From Pseudobdellovibrionaceae bacterium (GTDB taxonomy: Bacteria > Bdellovibrionota > Bdellovibrionia > Bdellovibrionales > UBA1609), in the NCBI GenBank assembly GCA_020635075.1, contig JACKAM010000004.1:124001-188000 (forward strand): a stretch of 64,000 nt of DNA. The letters are read 5' to 3'. The notes beneath the pieces were generated by a model that worked only from the letters and a program-made list of their open reading frames with translations, made no database searches and was not told the origin of the DNA. Below are positions 1-9,558 of this stretch, in pieces. Numbering within the stretch: position 1 is the first letter of the stretch; each line of letters begins with the position of its first letter. Both the position numbers and the translations under genes were made by a program.

Positions 1-1987
1 AGGTCTGCTTAAGAACAAAAGCCTTAGCTGTATCCAAACCAAAGCTGACGGAGTTCATAAAACCGAGGGGGCTAAAGCCCATGAGAATATCCAGGGGACT
101 GGAGACATTCACGTACCCCCCCACCACAAGGGAATCAGTAATGGTGAAAACCTCTCCATCCTTGAGCTCAGTCATAAACTTATGAAGGGGTTGGCGGCAC
201 TTGGCCTGATCCTCGTCTGGAAGCTCATTGATAGAAACCTTCTTTTCTTTGGCGAGTCTTTCCAGCTCTTCGTTACATTTTTTGGGATCAAAATCCTCAA
301 CCTCAAGCATGGCCCCGAGGGTCTGCATGAACCCAGGAATGAACAATTTGGTCCACTCATACTTAGTTGCCTGTTTTACGGATTCAATCGGACGCACATG
401 GTTGTAGGTTCGGTTATAACTCAGGTTTCCGCCAAGAGTTGGAATGAGGCCTGCAAACTTAGGACTAATGGTCACCATTCCATCAATAGCGCGGAAGTAA
501 CCGACCGTGCCACCGACATTCACTGTGTCTACTAACTGAATAGGTGCATGGCTGTCATAGTAGGTTCCTGTGGTCACGTGTCGACTGGCGCCCACATTAA
601 AGTTGGCTATCGGCCCGCCCCAGGATTCAATTTCTTGCTCAAGGGGCTCCATCGGTCGGGTGCGAATGTGATTAATAATTCGCTCGTAGATCTCTTCTTG
701 TCGTTTCAGAGCCAAGTCATTGACGTCCTGAACAACCAACTTCTCGCCGAGTTTGTCTAGGCCATATTTAATTCCACTTGAGATGGCTTCAATTGAAACA
801 TAGCGGCCGATGTCTTCTTCCGTAAATGGAGACTCCCGATCACCGTGGGCAAACCGTTGAGGGTAGCCATCGACGAATTCCTGGGTGACCTTACCATCCT
901 TCACCAAGCCAGAGGGGGAAGTGAAGTTTAACTCCGGCATAGTCAACGGCTTTTGTGGCTCAATACCAAACATCTCAAACATGTTGCGCACTCGGTGGAG
1001 TAGACGAGCAAGTACAAGTTGGTCGATTTCTTTCGGATATTGGCCTAAGCGAACGATCTCCTCCCAGTCTCTTTGCTGGAAGTAAGACATTCGGCGAACG
1101 ATCCATTTGGCATCATCTAGTCCACAAGATTGGAAGGTGGCGGCCGACTCGTGGGTTAATACGATTTCGTCAGATTGGAGGTGGGCAAATTTTGGGGAAA
1201 AGCGGTTTACTGATTCAGGAACGTCTACCAACACAAAGGGAACAATCAATGCGCGAAAGGCACGGTATTGGCCAAGGTTTAGGACCTGGCCCCTTTGGCT
1301 GGGCTCTTCCGGGTTGGGGACAAAGGCCCAGTGGACATCAAAATACTCGTGTCTTGCAGGCTCAAGAGTGGCATTTGAGAAGGTTAGGGTGAACTTTTTC
1401 TCGTCTTTGTTAGTGATCCACTTGCGATCTTCAAAGTCATTAATGGATTCTTCCTGTGAGACGCGCAGAAACTCGTCCATTTCCTCTTTGTCTTTAAACT
1501 GCAGGGTGATGTTGTTGTAGAATTTGGGTGAAGTTACTAGGTAACCTAATTTGCGTAGCAGAGCTGCGCGCATGAGCATCGCCTGAGTGTAGCGGCTGAT
1601 GGCGAAGCGAAAATATCTACCAGGATTCTTGGGATCTTGGACTCGGGCCATATAGGTAAAGCGGTTGTAGGCTTCATCTTTAATGTAGCGAACGGTAGCA
1701 CCGTTAGCTGGATAATTATGAGAGGCCTCATCACTGCCAACCAGAGCTTTTGGCTCCCACAGCCTGTGTTTGTCCGATTTTGGGTTGTAGACGCTGGTGT
1801 CTTGACCCTTGGCCAACATTCCCGAAACCCGCCCATGACTGATGGGTTTTCCGTCACTGTCGACGAGGTCGATGGCCGGTTTGGAAACCACATTAGGATT
1901 TTTGGACAGGGACAAAGCAATGGCAAAGGCGGTTTGAGACATTCCCACAAGAGCGAGCAGGCTCACGAGCAATTTCAATTTTTGCAT
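1..1987 (-). CDS. Hypothetical exported protein, C-terminus outside the window
   Basis: An open frame of about 662 codons runs on the minus strand from an ATG at 1987 to the left edge without a stop, so the 3' end is missing. The start is supported by GGAGAA eight bases upstream. The first 22 residues are a typical Sec signal peptide: basic N-terminus, Leu-rich core, then a cleavage-like T-A-F-A. The mature part is rich in charged and aromatic residues, has no further clear membrane segment in the part read, and shows no motif I recognise. It is probably periplasmic or outer-membrane associated. The next gene to the right is divergent. Function unknown. Confidence 0.75.
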   Translation of the reverse strand, partial: MQKLKLLVSLLALVGMSQTAFAIALSLSKNPNVVSKPAIDLVDSDGKPISHGRVSGMLAKGQDTSVYNPKSDKHRLWEPKALVGSDEASHNYPANGATVRYIKDEAYNRFTYMARVQDPKNPGRYFRFAISRYTQAMLMRAALLRKLGYLVTSPKFYNNITLQFKDKEEMDEFLRVSQEESINDFEDRKWITNKDEKKFTLTFSNATLEPARHEYFDVHWAFVPNPEEPSQRGQVLNLGQYRAFRALIVPFVLVDVPESVNRFSPKFAHLQSDEIVLTHESAATFQSCGLDDAKWIVRRMSYFQQRDWEEIVRLGQYPKEIDQLVLARLLHRVRNMFEMFGIEPQKPLTMPELNFTSPSGLVKDGKVTQEFVDGYPQRFAHGDRESPFTEEDIGRYVSIEAISSGIKYGLDKLGEKLVVQDVNDLALKRQEEIYERIINHIRTRPMEPLEQEIESWGGPIANFNVGASRHVTTGTYYDSHAPIQLVDTVNVGGTVGYFRAIDGMVTISPKFAGLIPTLGGNLSYNRTYNHVRPIESVKQATKYEWTKLFIPGFMQTLGAMLEVEDFDPKKCNEELERLAKEKKVSINELPDEDQAKCRQPLHKFMTELKDGEVFTITDSLVVGGYVNVSSPLDILMGFSPLGFMNSVSFGLDTAKAFVLKQT

Positions 1988-2262
1988 ATCGACCGTTCTC
2001 CAGTTATCTGGCACTTTTGCTGCACACTGTCATAGGCCTGTAGAAAGGGCAAGTGGGTGGGTAAGAATTACCTGAGTGTTCAGGACCTAATCAGGGAGAA
2101 AAACCAAATATTTTAGAATATTTAGCCACTTGGGACTAAATGGTGGAGGTCTAAAAATCGACCTGGATAAAAAACATTTCACCGGGACTCACGGAATCTT
2201 AACCGGTGTCTGCGGGGGTGTTATGACCGATGCATCATCAATTCTAAAACGAGGGAGAGACA

Positions 2263-2949
2263 ATGTTTCACTTGGCACGGGTGGTACTTGGTGCGGTCAC
2301 TTTGGCTGCGACAGGACTGGCGATAGCATCGGTTCAGGTTGTTCCGGAAAAATTGGTTAAGACATTCGATGGCAGAAAAGCGACCTGTCAGGGCAAGGGT
2401 GATGTTCACCGTGATGGTGGATTTGCCTACCGACTTTTTGGCTATGATGCACAAATGATTGGCGCAAATGAAGTCTCGATTAGCTACTCTTTTTTGCCGG
2501 TCAAATGTATCGAGAAAAATCCTGGTCAGTTTGCTTTTGTCAGCCTGACAGAGAGCTTGGATACACCGATCGTCTATGAATACAACACAGGGGAGGGCAA
2601 GATACAGGTAATGACGAAGAAAGAGGACTTTCACTTTCTGCTGTGGAACCCCACCATGTCCGCAAAAGATGCCAAGACAGCTTCGGTGGGCACTAAGCCT
2701 GGAGTCCAGAAGGTTTCCTTCGTTGTGGGTTTGGAAGAAATCCTAACTGCCGATGCCTACCAGGCCATTTGGACTCGGGGTGAGGACGTGCATAATCGAG
2801 TGGAGACTTTCTTACGTTGGATGAGTTCTTCTGAAGGTAGTAACGGAACCAAAGTGAGCCCCTACATTCGGGCCGGTGGTTCATTTTATCTTACGATGAA
2901 ATTCTTCCGCGACCATGCGGGTGTCCTGCAAGTAGAACTAGTTAAATAG
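2263..2949 (+). CDS. Hypothetical exported protein (228 aa)
   Basis: A GAGGGAGA ribosome binding site lies just before the ATG. The first roughly 22 residues form a signal peptide (M-F-H-L-A-R followed by a hydrophobic Val/Leu/Ala stretch). The mature protein has few cysteines and no recognisable domain. It is divergent from the exported-protein gene on its left, and the two share the intergenic region 1988-2262. It converges on the fused membrane/aminopropyltransferase-like gene, with only six bases between the two stop codons. It could be one of the lineage-specific periplasmic proteins that are common around this window, but nothing in the sequence fixes a role. Confidence 0.7.
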   Translation: MFHLARVVLGAVTLAATGLAIASVQVVPEKLVKTFDGRKATCQGKGDVHRDGGFAYRLFGYDAQMIGANEVSISYSFLPVKCIEKNPGQFAFVSLTESLDTPIVYEYNTGEGKIQVMTKKEDFHFLLWNPTMSAKDAKTASVGTKPGVQKVSFVVGLEEILTADAYQAIWTRGEDVHNRVETFLRWMSSSEGSNGTKVSPYIRAGGSFYLTMKFFRDHAGVLQVELVK

Positions 2950-2955
2950 TCAGGT

Positions 2956-5934
2956 CTATTGGTGAAACGAATCCTGCTCGCCTTCTGGTTGTGTATCAAA
3001 GGGAAGGCGAGCAATGGTATCGAGAAGCTTGCTCAGGCCCTGGTGGCCTGGGTGGTAAAACAACCCTTCTTCAAGAATCGCGCGGGCACGCTTCAGCTGA
3101 TTCATTTGAATAAGGGCCTCGGCGGCGATGTGGTAGGCGCTGCCATAGGCCGGGTGCTCACTGCGGATTTTGTGAGCAACGGATAGGGCCTCTTTAAATT
3201 GAGCCTGTTGGAGGTAGGTTTCCCCCAATATGACCCCGGAGGCGTAGTAGCCCTTGCTGTCCGGGTACATCATGGCCTCCTTTAGGACGTCGATCAGGTC
3301 TGCTGTCTTTCGACTCTTAATTGCCCCCATGATTTCCTGATCAATTTTCTTAAACAAAAGATCTCTTTTTTCAGTACTGAGGCGGCTTTCATACCAGGCC
3401 GAAAGCCTTTGATCAGAGCTCTTTAGGCCAAGATTATCCCGTGAGCGCCTCAGTTCTTCAAAAAGCTGCAAATGACTTTGTGAAAACTGCGTCGGCATTC
3501 CGGAAACAAGAAATTCAAGCATCTGCTCAGGCGGAGTCCCCTCGAAGGTCTCAAGTAGGTTTTCCAGCCGGCCTTTGGCAAGAATCGTGGCAAGGTCCAA
3601 GGAGACCAAGCGGTCCATGCTGGTGAAAAGATCCAGAGGAATTGCAGTTTCCAAATAAAGGTTGTCGTCAGAGTGGGCGGGAATGTGAGAGTACCCCAAG
3701 TTTTGCAAGTGACGGGTATCGCCATAAAAAAGGCCAAGAAGATCTTCGGGGGAAGTTAGGTCTTCGGCGGCCAGCAATCCCGCCACCTTTTCATTGGTAA
3801 ATAGACTGACTAACTGGGAATAAGTAAGACTCGGTTCCCCCTGGCAGCCGATGAGAACCGTGTTTTCCCCGTCAATGAAAAGATAACTTTGAGGGAATGC
3901 CAGCAAAAATGACCGAAGAGCCGAGTAATAGGTGGACAAAGACAGACCAGACCCTTGAATCCACTGACTGAAAACGCCCTTGGGTTTTAGGCGTTTTTTT
4001 ACCTCGTCGTAAAACTCGGTCGAATACAAGCTGCCGCCACCACTGAGGAAAGGACTGGATGGGTCCGAGGTAATGAGGTCGTACTGATCTGTAGAGTAGC
4101 GCAGGTGAGTGCGACCGTCTTCAAGGATAAGATTGGTTCGCGGATCATTGAGTGGCCTTTGGTTGATGTAGGAGAAAAACCGACTCCCTTTGACCACAGA
4201 AGGTTCTAGCTCAAGGACATCCAGGCGCTTTAAAGATGGATGAGCCAGTAGGTGACCGGCAGTAATGCCCGTTCCCAGACCAATGACCATCGCGGACTCA
4301 GCAGCAGCGTTGAAAATAAAGGGAAGGTGAGCCAAAAGAGCCAAATGCCTACGGGTTCCAAATCCAGATCCGGCCACAACCCGGCCCGAAATTTTTAGAT
4401 TGATTCTCCCCAAATTAGCCTCGTTGGCGATCACGGCAACTGTGCCGTGTAGTCCCTCTTCGTGGTGCAAAAGGATGGATACCGGAGACTCTCTTTCATC
4501 AATAAAGGCCTCGATGCCACCCTGGCCCTTCATGTTCATAAACAGGCCTTGACTCGTCAAAAGTGGATCGTGCCTGGGGAGAGCAACGGCGGCTATCAGC
4601 GCGAGTGATGACATGGTGGCAACGGCCTTGAATTTTCGCCTGTGGCTAATCTGATTTAGGTAGGCTCCGGCCAACACGAATGATGCGATTATCATAATAG
4701 TTGTAGAAATCAAAAGTGATTTGGAAACGCCAAACTGAGGCAGCAGAGCGAGGCCAGTCAAAACAATCCCTAGGATGCCGCCGAGGGTATTAAAGGCATA
4801 GAGTCTTCCCGCAGAGACATAGAGACTCATGGATTTAGAGTTGCCTAGGTGGATTTTCAACAGGTAGGGGAAGACGCTGCCAAAGCAGAATGTGCTGGGG
4901 AAAACAACCGCAGCGGTAACGAGGAACTGAGAAAAGAAATAACCGAAATACGACTCGCCAGCGGACAGTTGCCAATAGAGCTGAGCGTACCAAATGGGAA
5001 GCTCATTTATGAATGCGGATGAAATCAGTGCCAGAAGACCAGCCATGCCAAAAAGATAAAGGCCCTCTAGGCTTGAGTATCTTGAGTGGCGTACCAGGCG
5101 ACTGGCCGCAAAGCTTCCGATGGCGATTCCCAACAAAAATACGCCAAGCATGATTGAGAAAGCGTGAACGGTAGCACCAAAGACATTGGACAACATTCGA
5201 AACCAGCTGATTTCCAGAGACATTGCTGAAAAACCAGAAACAAAAATTAGCATTTCAATGCCCCGGACTCGTTTGGTCACACGAGGTTTGGCAATTGGGG
5301 GTAAGTCGGAACTCAAACTCGGAGAAGAATGACGAAGGCGCCAATAGATGACAATTCCTACAACAATATCAACCACTCCGACTATCAGGCATGTTGTAGC
5401 AATTCCAAATCGAGGCAGAAGCAGGAACCCGGACAACAGTGCTCCCAATACTGCTCCAGTCGTGGTCGCTCCGTAGAGTACAGAAGTCCAGGCACTTCCG
5501 TGTTCCATCCGACTTTGCTGAAACAAGGTGCTGGCCAGGGGCAGAAGCATGCCCATAAGGATCACCGGCAGGCCAAGCTGGAGGCTGACGACGAGAAATC
5601 GAAGGCCCAGAAAAGTCAGAGATCCCTCGCCCCCCAATTGGTAGATGTAGGTGTAAAGTGGGGATGTCCACTCCAGCAGCGGAATGGACATCGCGCCGAT
5701 GAGGCCAATTGCCATTTGAATGAATGCGAAGGTGCGAAGTGGGCGATGCAAAGCCCCCTGCCACCTACTGATCAGCCACGCTCCAAGCGCCAGTCCAGCC
5801 ATAAAGCCGGCAAGGACTGTGGCGGTCGCGTAGAGAGAGCTTCCTAAAATGGGGGTAAAGGCTCGGGCCCAGGCCACTTCAAGAACAAGGCTAGTGAAAC
5901 CAGTCAGAAAAAGGCAGACAACAACCAGAGCCAT
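2956..5934 (-). CDS. Fused membrane transporter-like / spermidine synthase-like protein with C-terminal TPR-like region
   Basis: This 992-residue protein has three parts. Residues 1 to about 430 hold two blocks of hydrophobic helices resembling an MFS-like membrane domain. Residues about 480-740 form a spermidine-synthase-like Rossmann domain with the SAM-site motif V-I-G-L-G-T-G near 548, an acidic L-E-L-E-P strand end and I-T-S-D-P-S-S-P-F near 630. The last 120 residues contain TPR-like helical pairs. Fused MFS/spermidine synthase proteins are a known family of uncertain activity; the predicted reaction would be aminopropyl or methyl transfer at the inner membrane. The glycine loop is G-L-G-T-G rather than the classical G-G-G-D-G of true spermidine synthases, so polyamine synthesis should not be assumed. 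It stands alone, convergent with its left neighbour. Confidence 0.8.
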   Translation of the reverse strand: MALVVVCLFLTGFTSLVLEVAWARAFTPILGSSLYATATVLAGFMAGLALGAWLISRWQGALHRPLRTFAFIQMAIGLIGAMSIPLLEWTSPLYTYIYQLGGEGSLTFLGLRFLVVSLQLGLPVILMGMLLPLASTLFQQSRMEHGSAWTSVLYGATTTGAVLGALLSGFLLLPRFGIATTCLIVGVVDIVVGIVIYWRLRHSSPSLSSDLPPIAKPRVTKRVRGIEMLIFVSGFSAMSLEISWFRMLSNVFGATVHAFSIMLGVFLLGIAIGSFAASRLVRHSRYSSLEGLYLFGMAGLLALISSAFINELPIWYAQLYWQLSAGESYFGYFFSQFLVTAAVVFPSTFCFGSVFPYLLKIHLGNSKSMSLYVSAGRLYAFNTLGGILGIVLTGLALLPQFGVSKSLLISTTIMIIASFVLAGAYLNQISHRRKFKAVATMSSLALIAAVALPRHDPLLTSQGLFMNMKGQGGIEAFIDERESPVSILLHHEEGLHGTVAVIANEANLGRINLKISGRVVAGSGFGTRRHLALLAHLPFIFNAAAESAMVIGLGTGITAGHLLAHPSLKRLDVLELEPSVVKGSRFFSYINQRPLNDPRTNLILEDGRTHLRYSTDQYDLITSDPSSPFLSGGGSLYSTEFYDEVKKRLKPKGVFSQWIQGSGLSLSTYYSALRSFLLAFPQSYLFIDGENTVLIGCQGEPSLTYSQLVSLFTNEKVAGLLAAEDLTSPEDLLGLFYGDTRHLQNLGYSHIPAHSDDNLYLETAIPLDLFTSMDRLVSLDLATILAKGRLENLLETFEGTPPEQMLEFLVSGMPTQFSQSHLQLFEELRRSRDNLGLKSSDQRLSAWYESRLSTEKRDLLFKKIDQEIMGAIKSRKTADLIDVLKEAMMYPDSKGYYASGVILGETYLQQAQFKEALSVAHKIRSEHPAYGSAYHIAAEALIQMNQLKRARAILEEGLFYHPGHQGLSKLLDTIARLPFDTQPEGEQDSFHQ

Positions 5935-6198
5935 CCCTTAAGGGTGTCATATTAGGGGTGTAGGATCACGGCATATTGAGGAGGTCAGACCAAAGGGGGA
6001 GTCACCGTCGATGGTCGAGATCGCCGTGGGCGGATTTAACGCCGCGCACACCCTAAAGTGTTTTCAGGTCTTCACAAACTTTCTCCTGCAAACATGACAA
6101 GCTTTTCAAGCCTGGTGAGAGCTTTGGAATTCCGTTGTGATTCTGGCTAGGGTGCCCTCGTAACCAAATAATCGAGAATTCAAGAGGAGGATTCCCCT

Positions 6199-7209
6199 AT
6201 GAAGAAATTCATTCTTCTTGTTGCCATGCTGTCCGCTGGTGCGGCCTACGCGGCTAATCAGGACTATCGGGCGTTGGCGACTTGTAAATTTGAAGGCGCA
6301 GCCTTTTCAGCCTACAAAAACTCAAGTTCCTACGGGTTTCAATCCATGTATTGGAAGCAAGCCGACTTAGTGGGCGCAGAGTTCATATTGGCAGAGCTAA
6401 AGAGCGAGTCTGATCCCTATTCGCCGTCCCGCCTACAGCTAAGAAAATATGTATACGGTCCGGATGACAACAAAGACGGTCTTGCCGATCGTCGCGGAGC
6501 TGCAGGGGCACCTCTAACCCGCATCGGATACTCAGTATTGGATGGTGTGGTGACCATTAGTTACACCCAAGGGCCGACAGGATCTGACCATCGCAGCTTT
6601 CAGATTTCAACTAACGGCAAGACCTCTACTATCACCTATAGCCAGGATGGATACGGAAACCGTGGCTACGCGGGTCCCGTGGAATGTGAAATTCATGACT
6701 ACCCTCAAATTGAGGCCCCGGACATCGATTGGATGGCAAAATCCAAGGAAGAAAAGATCCTTATCCTCAAGGCTCTTCGCTACAAGCGCAGCCGTTATGT
6801 CAACACAGCCGATTTTGCGGGGGCCGACAAGGCCAACTTCGCCGTCGCGGCGAAGAAGCTTCTGAATTGGGTTGATGGCTACGACTTCACAGATGATCAA
6901 GTGAATACGGTTCGCTTTGAATGGATGAGCCCCGAGAAGTGTGAATTCTTGTCGTCAAACGGTAGATACGACGTCAGCCTGGTCGCTGACTATGCTGGCA
7001 ATACTCTCGGATACATTGTTTCGTCCCTTAGCTGTAAAAACAAAGTCAGCCGAGTTTATCGTAAATATGACCCCAACACAGGTGAGCCCTACGAAAAGAC
7101 CGAAGAACAAAATGTTCGCGTGAACAACCTGTACTTCGATCTGGATTTCAACCTTCTCAACTGGGGATCTGCTGAAGACCCAGTGGATGTGAAGTTAAGT
7201 CGCTGGTAA
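6199..7209 (+). CDS. Hypothetical exported protein (336 aa)
   Basis: AGAGGAGG stands about eight bases before the ATG. The first 18 residues are a clear signal peptide ending A-Y-A-A. The mature protein has scattered cysteines (ATCKF, VECEI, EKCEF, LSCKN) that could form disulphides in the periplasm, and a Tyr/Ser/Asp-rich composition suggesting beta structure. A D-D-N-K-D-G-L-A-D stretch near residue 95 resembles a calcium-loop sequence, though one occurrence proves little. No family recognised. A hairpin at 7234-7264 separates it from the next exported-protein gene on the same strand. Confidence 0.7.
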   Translation: MKKFILLVAMLSAGAAYAANQDYRALATCKFEGAAFSAYKNSSSYGFQSMYWKQADLVGAEFILAELKSESDPYSPSRLQLRKYVYGPDDNKDGLADRRGAAGAPLTRIGYSVLDGVVTISYTQGPTGSDHRSFQISTNGKTSTITYSQDGYGNRGYAGPVECEIHDYPQIEAPDIDWMAKSKEEKILILKALRYKRSRYVNTADFAGADKANFAVAAKKLLNWVDGYDFTDDQVNTVRFEWMSPEKCEFLSSNGRYDVSLVADYAGNTLGYIVSSLSCKNKVSRVYRKYDPNTGEPYEKTEEQNVRVNNLYFDLDFNLLNWGSAEDPVDVKLSRW

Positions 7210-7233
7210 CTAAGTTAGATTAGTATTTTAAAC

Positions 7234-7264
7234 AACAAGGGGGGCCTCCTGAGCCCTCTTTGTT
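7234..7264 (+). terminator. Possible terminator or attenuator hairpin
   Basis: A 12-base stem with two G-U pairs (7234-7245 with 7253-7264) and a seven-base loop lies between two co-directional exported-protein genes. The stem is strong but there is no real T-run after it, so termination may be partial. Confidence 0.4.
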
Positions 7265-7291
7265 TGATAAAGCGATTTTTGGGAGGGGATC

Positions 7292-7699
7292 ATGAAAATG
7301 CTTGTTACCTTAGCGGTTGTGCTTGCAAGCCTGTCGAGCCTTGCCTCGACGAGGGTGTCGTGTTTTACAAAATTCTATTTCTCCGACCTCAAGTTGTCTT
7401 TTGTGGCTCAGATCGACAGTGGCAATAAGGCAGAAGTTCTTTCCGGCTCAGTCGAGGGTGAAAAAATTGAGCTCGTCGAAGGTCTTCAGGAGGCTCACAT
7501 TCTTTCCGACAGAAGCTCTCACCCGGGATACTTCCAGTATGGTCTGGGCACTGACAAGACAGGCTTTGATGGTTGGATGGGACTCTCCTTTAGGCTTCCT
7601 GGTGACTTTCGCGCGGAGCAGGCTTTCTATAAGGGATATGTTCTTGCTGAAGATGCCCACGGAGCCAGTCTTCATCAGGTGATCTGCCGAAACAAGTGA
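7292..7699 (+). CDS. Small hypothetical exported protein (135 aa)
   Basis: GGGAGGGG precedes the ATG. A signal peptide of about 18-19 residues (Met-Lys-Met start, Leu/Val/Ala core, S-L-A-S-T cleavage region) is followed by a mature protein of about 115 residues with one cysteine near each end (V-S-C-F and V-I-C-R), which would allow a disulphide. No family recognised. It lies downstream of a similar exported-protein gene and just before the repeat block next to the tRNA-Ser gene. Confidence 0.65.
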   Translation: MKMLVTLAVVLASLSSLASTRVSCFTKFYFSDLKLSFVAQIDSGNKAEVLSGSVEGEKIELVEGLQEAHILSDRSSHPGYFQYGLGTDKTGFDGWMGLSFRLPGDFRAEQAFYKGYVLAEDAHGASLHQVICRNK

Positions 7700-7737
7700 T
7701 CTGATTGTCTATTGGCTTCAGATGACTCTGATATCAG

Positions 7738-7763
7738 ATATCCGATATCACGATATCGGATAT
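7738..7763. repeat. Near-perfect palindrome built on GATATC/GGATAT
   Basis: ATATCCGATATC, then AC, then GATATCGGATAT: two perfect 12-base arms with a two-base centre. It would extrude a hairpin or act as a dyad binding site. It lies just after the end of the small exported-protein gene. Confidence 0.8.
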
Positions 7764-7797
7764 CGGCATTGAGACCGCCGGCTCGTCTGCTCAGCCA

Positions 7798-7938
7798 AGC
7801 ATCCTGCTTGTCAGTCCACGGCAAATGCTTCGCATCTGCCGCGGTCGCAGCCTCACTTCGAATCCCTCATCAGTGCTCCAGAAAACAAAAAGGCCGCCGA
7901 TGGCGACCATTTTTTGTTTTGGCGGAGAGGGAGGGATT
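7798..7938. repeat. 141-base direct repeat, copy 1 (carries a copy of the tRNA-Ser 3' end)
   Basis: Identical by eye to 8051-8191 with an offset of 253 bases. Its last 19 bases (7920-7938) equal the last 19 bases of the tRNA-Ser gene including the encoded CCA, so this copy ends in a detached tRNA 3' end. Confidence 0.85.
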
Positions 7939-8050
7939 GTCCTTCGGTCGTTCGCATAGTGCTCACTCCCTGCAGACCGCCGGCTCGTGCCGCGGTCAGC
8001 CACTTCGCAGAAAACAAAAGGCCGCCGATGGCGACCCAGCCTTGTGCCGG

Positions 8051-8191
8051 AGCATCCTGCTTGTCAGTCCACGGCAAATGCTTCGCATCTGCCGCGGTCG
8101 CAGCCTCACTTCGAATCCCTCATCAGTGCTCCAGAAAACAAAAAGGCCGCCGATGGCGACCATTTTTTGTTTTGGCGGAGAGGGAGGGATT
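8051..8191. repeat. 141-base direct repeat, copy 2 (overlaps the tRNA-Ser 3' end)
   Basis: Second copy of the repeat. It overlaps the 3' terminal 19 bases of the functional tRNA-Ser gene (8173-8191), which is how tRNA-anchored integration or duplication products look. Confidence 0.85.
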
Positions 8192-8263
8192 CGAACCCTC
8201 GAGACGCTTTTGACGCCTACACGCGTTCCAGGCGTGCGCCTTCAACCACTCGGCCACCTCTCC
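8173..8263 (-). tRNA. tRNA-Ser (anticodon GGA)
   Basis: Read on the minus strand, the acceptor stem GGAGAGG pairs with CCTCTCC. It is followed by discriminator G and an encoded CCA. The D arm contains GGCCGAGTGGTTGAAGGC. The anticodon stem CACGC/GCGTG encloses CTGGAAC, giving anticodon GGA. A long variable arm typical of class II tRNAs precedes the T arm GAGGGTTCGAATCCCTC. The gene decodes UCC/UCU serine codons. The repeat block described above lies immediately 3' of it. Confidence 0.95.
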
Positions 8264-9558
8264 CGTCATTTGATTTTAGAAGATAGCGGTTAACATGCTG
8301 ATATATTGATGTAAAGCATTATCAACTAAGGGGTTAAATTCTTGGGTTTTTTTTGCCTTTTAGAGCCTGCTTAGGCGAGCAAGTGCTGATTATTCGGACA
8401 GTTCTTGGGGCTGTGAGGCCCGGTCGAGGATTGTCTTTAAGTGGGAAACATGGTGAAGGAGTCCTGACCCCTGACCTTATCCAGAGCCTTGGTGTAACTG
8501 ATGAACGAATCGATTTGCTCCTGGCTGGGCTGAATTTGGTTTGAGAGCAAATTAATGAGAGTCTCGACGCCATACTTCATTCCCTTTGCATGACCATATT
8601 CATTACAGGCGAAACACTCTTTGGCGATGGCTTTGATGCGTTCAATGGTGGCAAGGCGAAGCTCCAGAGGAACTAAATCGACACGGAACATATCGGGCTT
8701 CACTACCGGCCAAACCAACCAGGTGACATTTAAATCTGGATGGCGCTGCAGAAATTCGTCGAGCCAGATGAGAAGCTTATCTATGGTGCAGGCCTGATAG
8801 GCGGAAACACTTGTTCCTATGCAGATGACAAACCCCTCGTGCAAATGACCAAACTTGGGAAAATTCTGTTCCGTCGTTCTCCAGTCCGAATAGTAACGGA
8901 TAAATTCATTTTCCCTGTCGGCGGCGTCAATGCTGACGTTTACTCGGCCGCCGACGAATCGATTTAGAATCTCAATTTGCTGATCAGTCACCGATGTAAG
9001 GTTGCAGTGAGAATAAATGTTAATGCGCTTGGCATGGTCAGTTGTCGAAAGGCTTTCAAGAAACTCCCAAAGGCGCTTGTTGATGTAAGGTTCACCACCA
9101 TGGAGTTCGATGTAATCGACCTCGTCTATATGATCCCAAAGCTCTTTCATGAACTGGTTGCTGTCTGACAGATTGCCATATTGATCAAACAGATCGATGA
9201 CTCGCCCCAGAGATTTGGCCATTGGAGCCGGTAAAGAATCCTTGTGGGGAGAAAGCTCGTTCATGAACTTGGTCGAATTGGCAGGGCTGCAAATACGACA
9301 GGCCAGGTTACAGCTCATAGAAAACCGCAATTCCCACCACTTTGGAAAGGATGTCATTTGGCCATCATTTTCGAGGGCTTCCTGGACCAGGTGTTGGTAC
9401 TTGTCGTAAAAGAGCTCTATTCCCAGGACTCTCTTAGATTTGACACCAATCCTATCGTGATAATAACAAACCTCGCAGAGTTCCCGAGGCTTGTTATTAA
9501 TGAGATCCAGTTCGGCGATTCATTTCGTAATTCCGCATCAGTTATCCACAATTTTGTG

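Larger units (their letters stand above)
7700..8172. other. Gene-free block of palindromes and direct repeats behind tRNA-Ser
   Basis: Open frames cross this stretch, but they are low-complexity by-products of the repeats and have no ribosome binding site or family match. It holds a 26-base palindrome (7738-7763), a 141-base direct repeat whose second copy runs into the tRNA gene, and shorter partial copies (for example the C-A-rich segment with GGCCGCCGATGGCGACC near 8010-8035, and AGACCGCCGGCTCGT near 7770 and 7975). Confidence 0.7.

Noticed and set aside
7712..8293. Open frames of up to 193 codons across the tRNA-Ser repeat block
   Set aside because: They run through the tRNA gene and the direct repeats, have no ribosome binding site and read repeat-derived low-complexity sequence.
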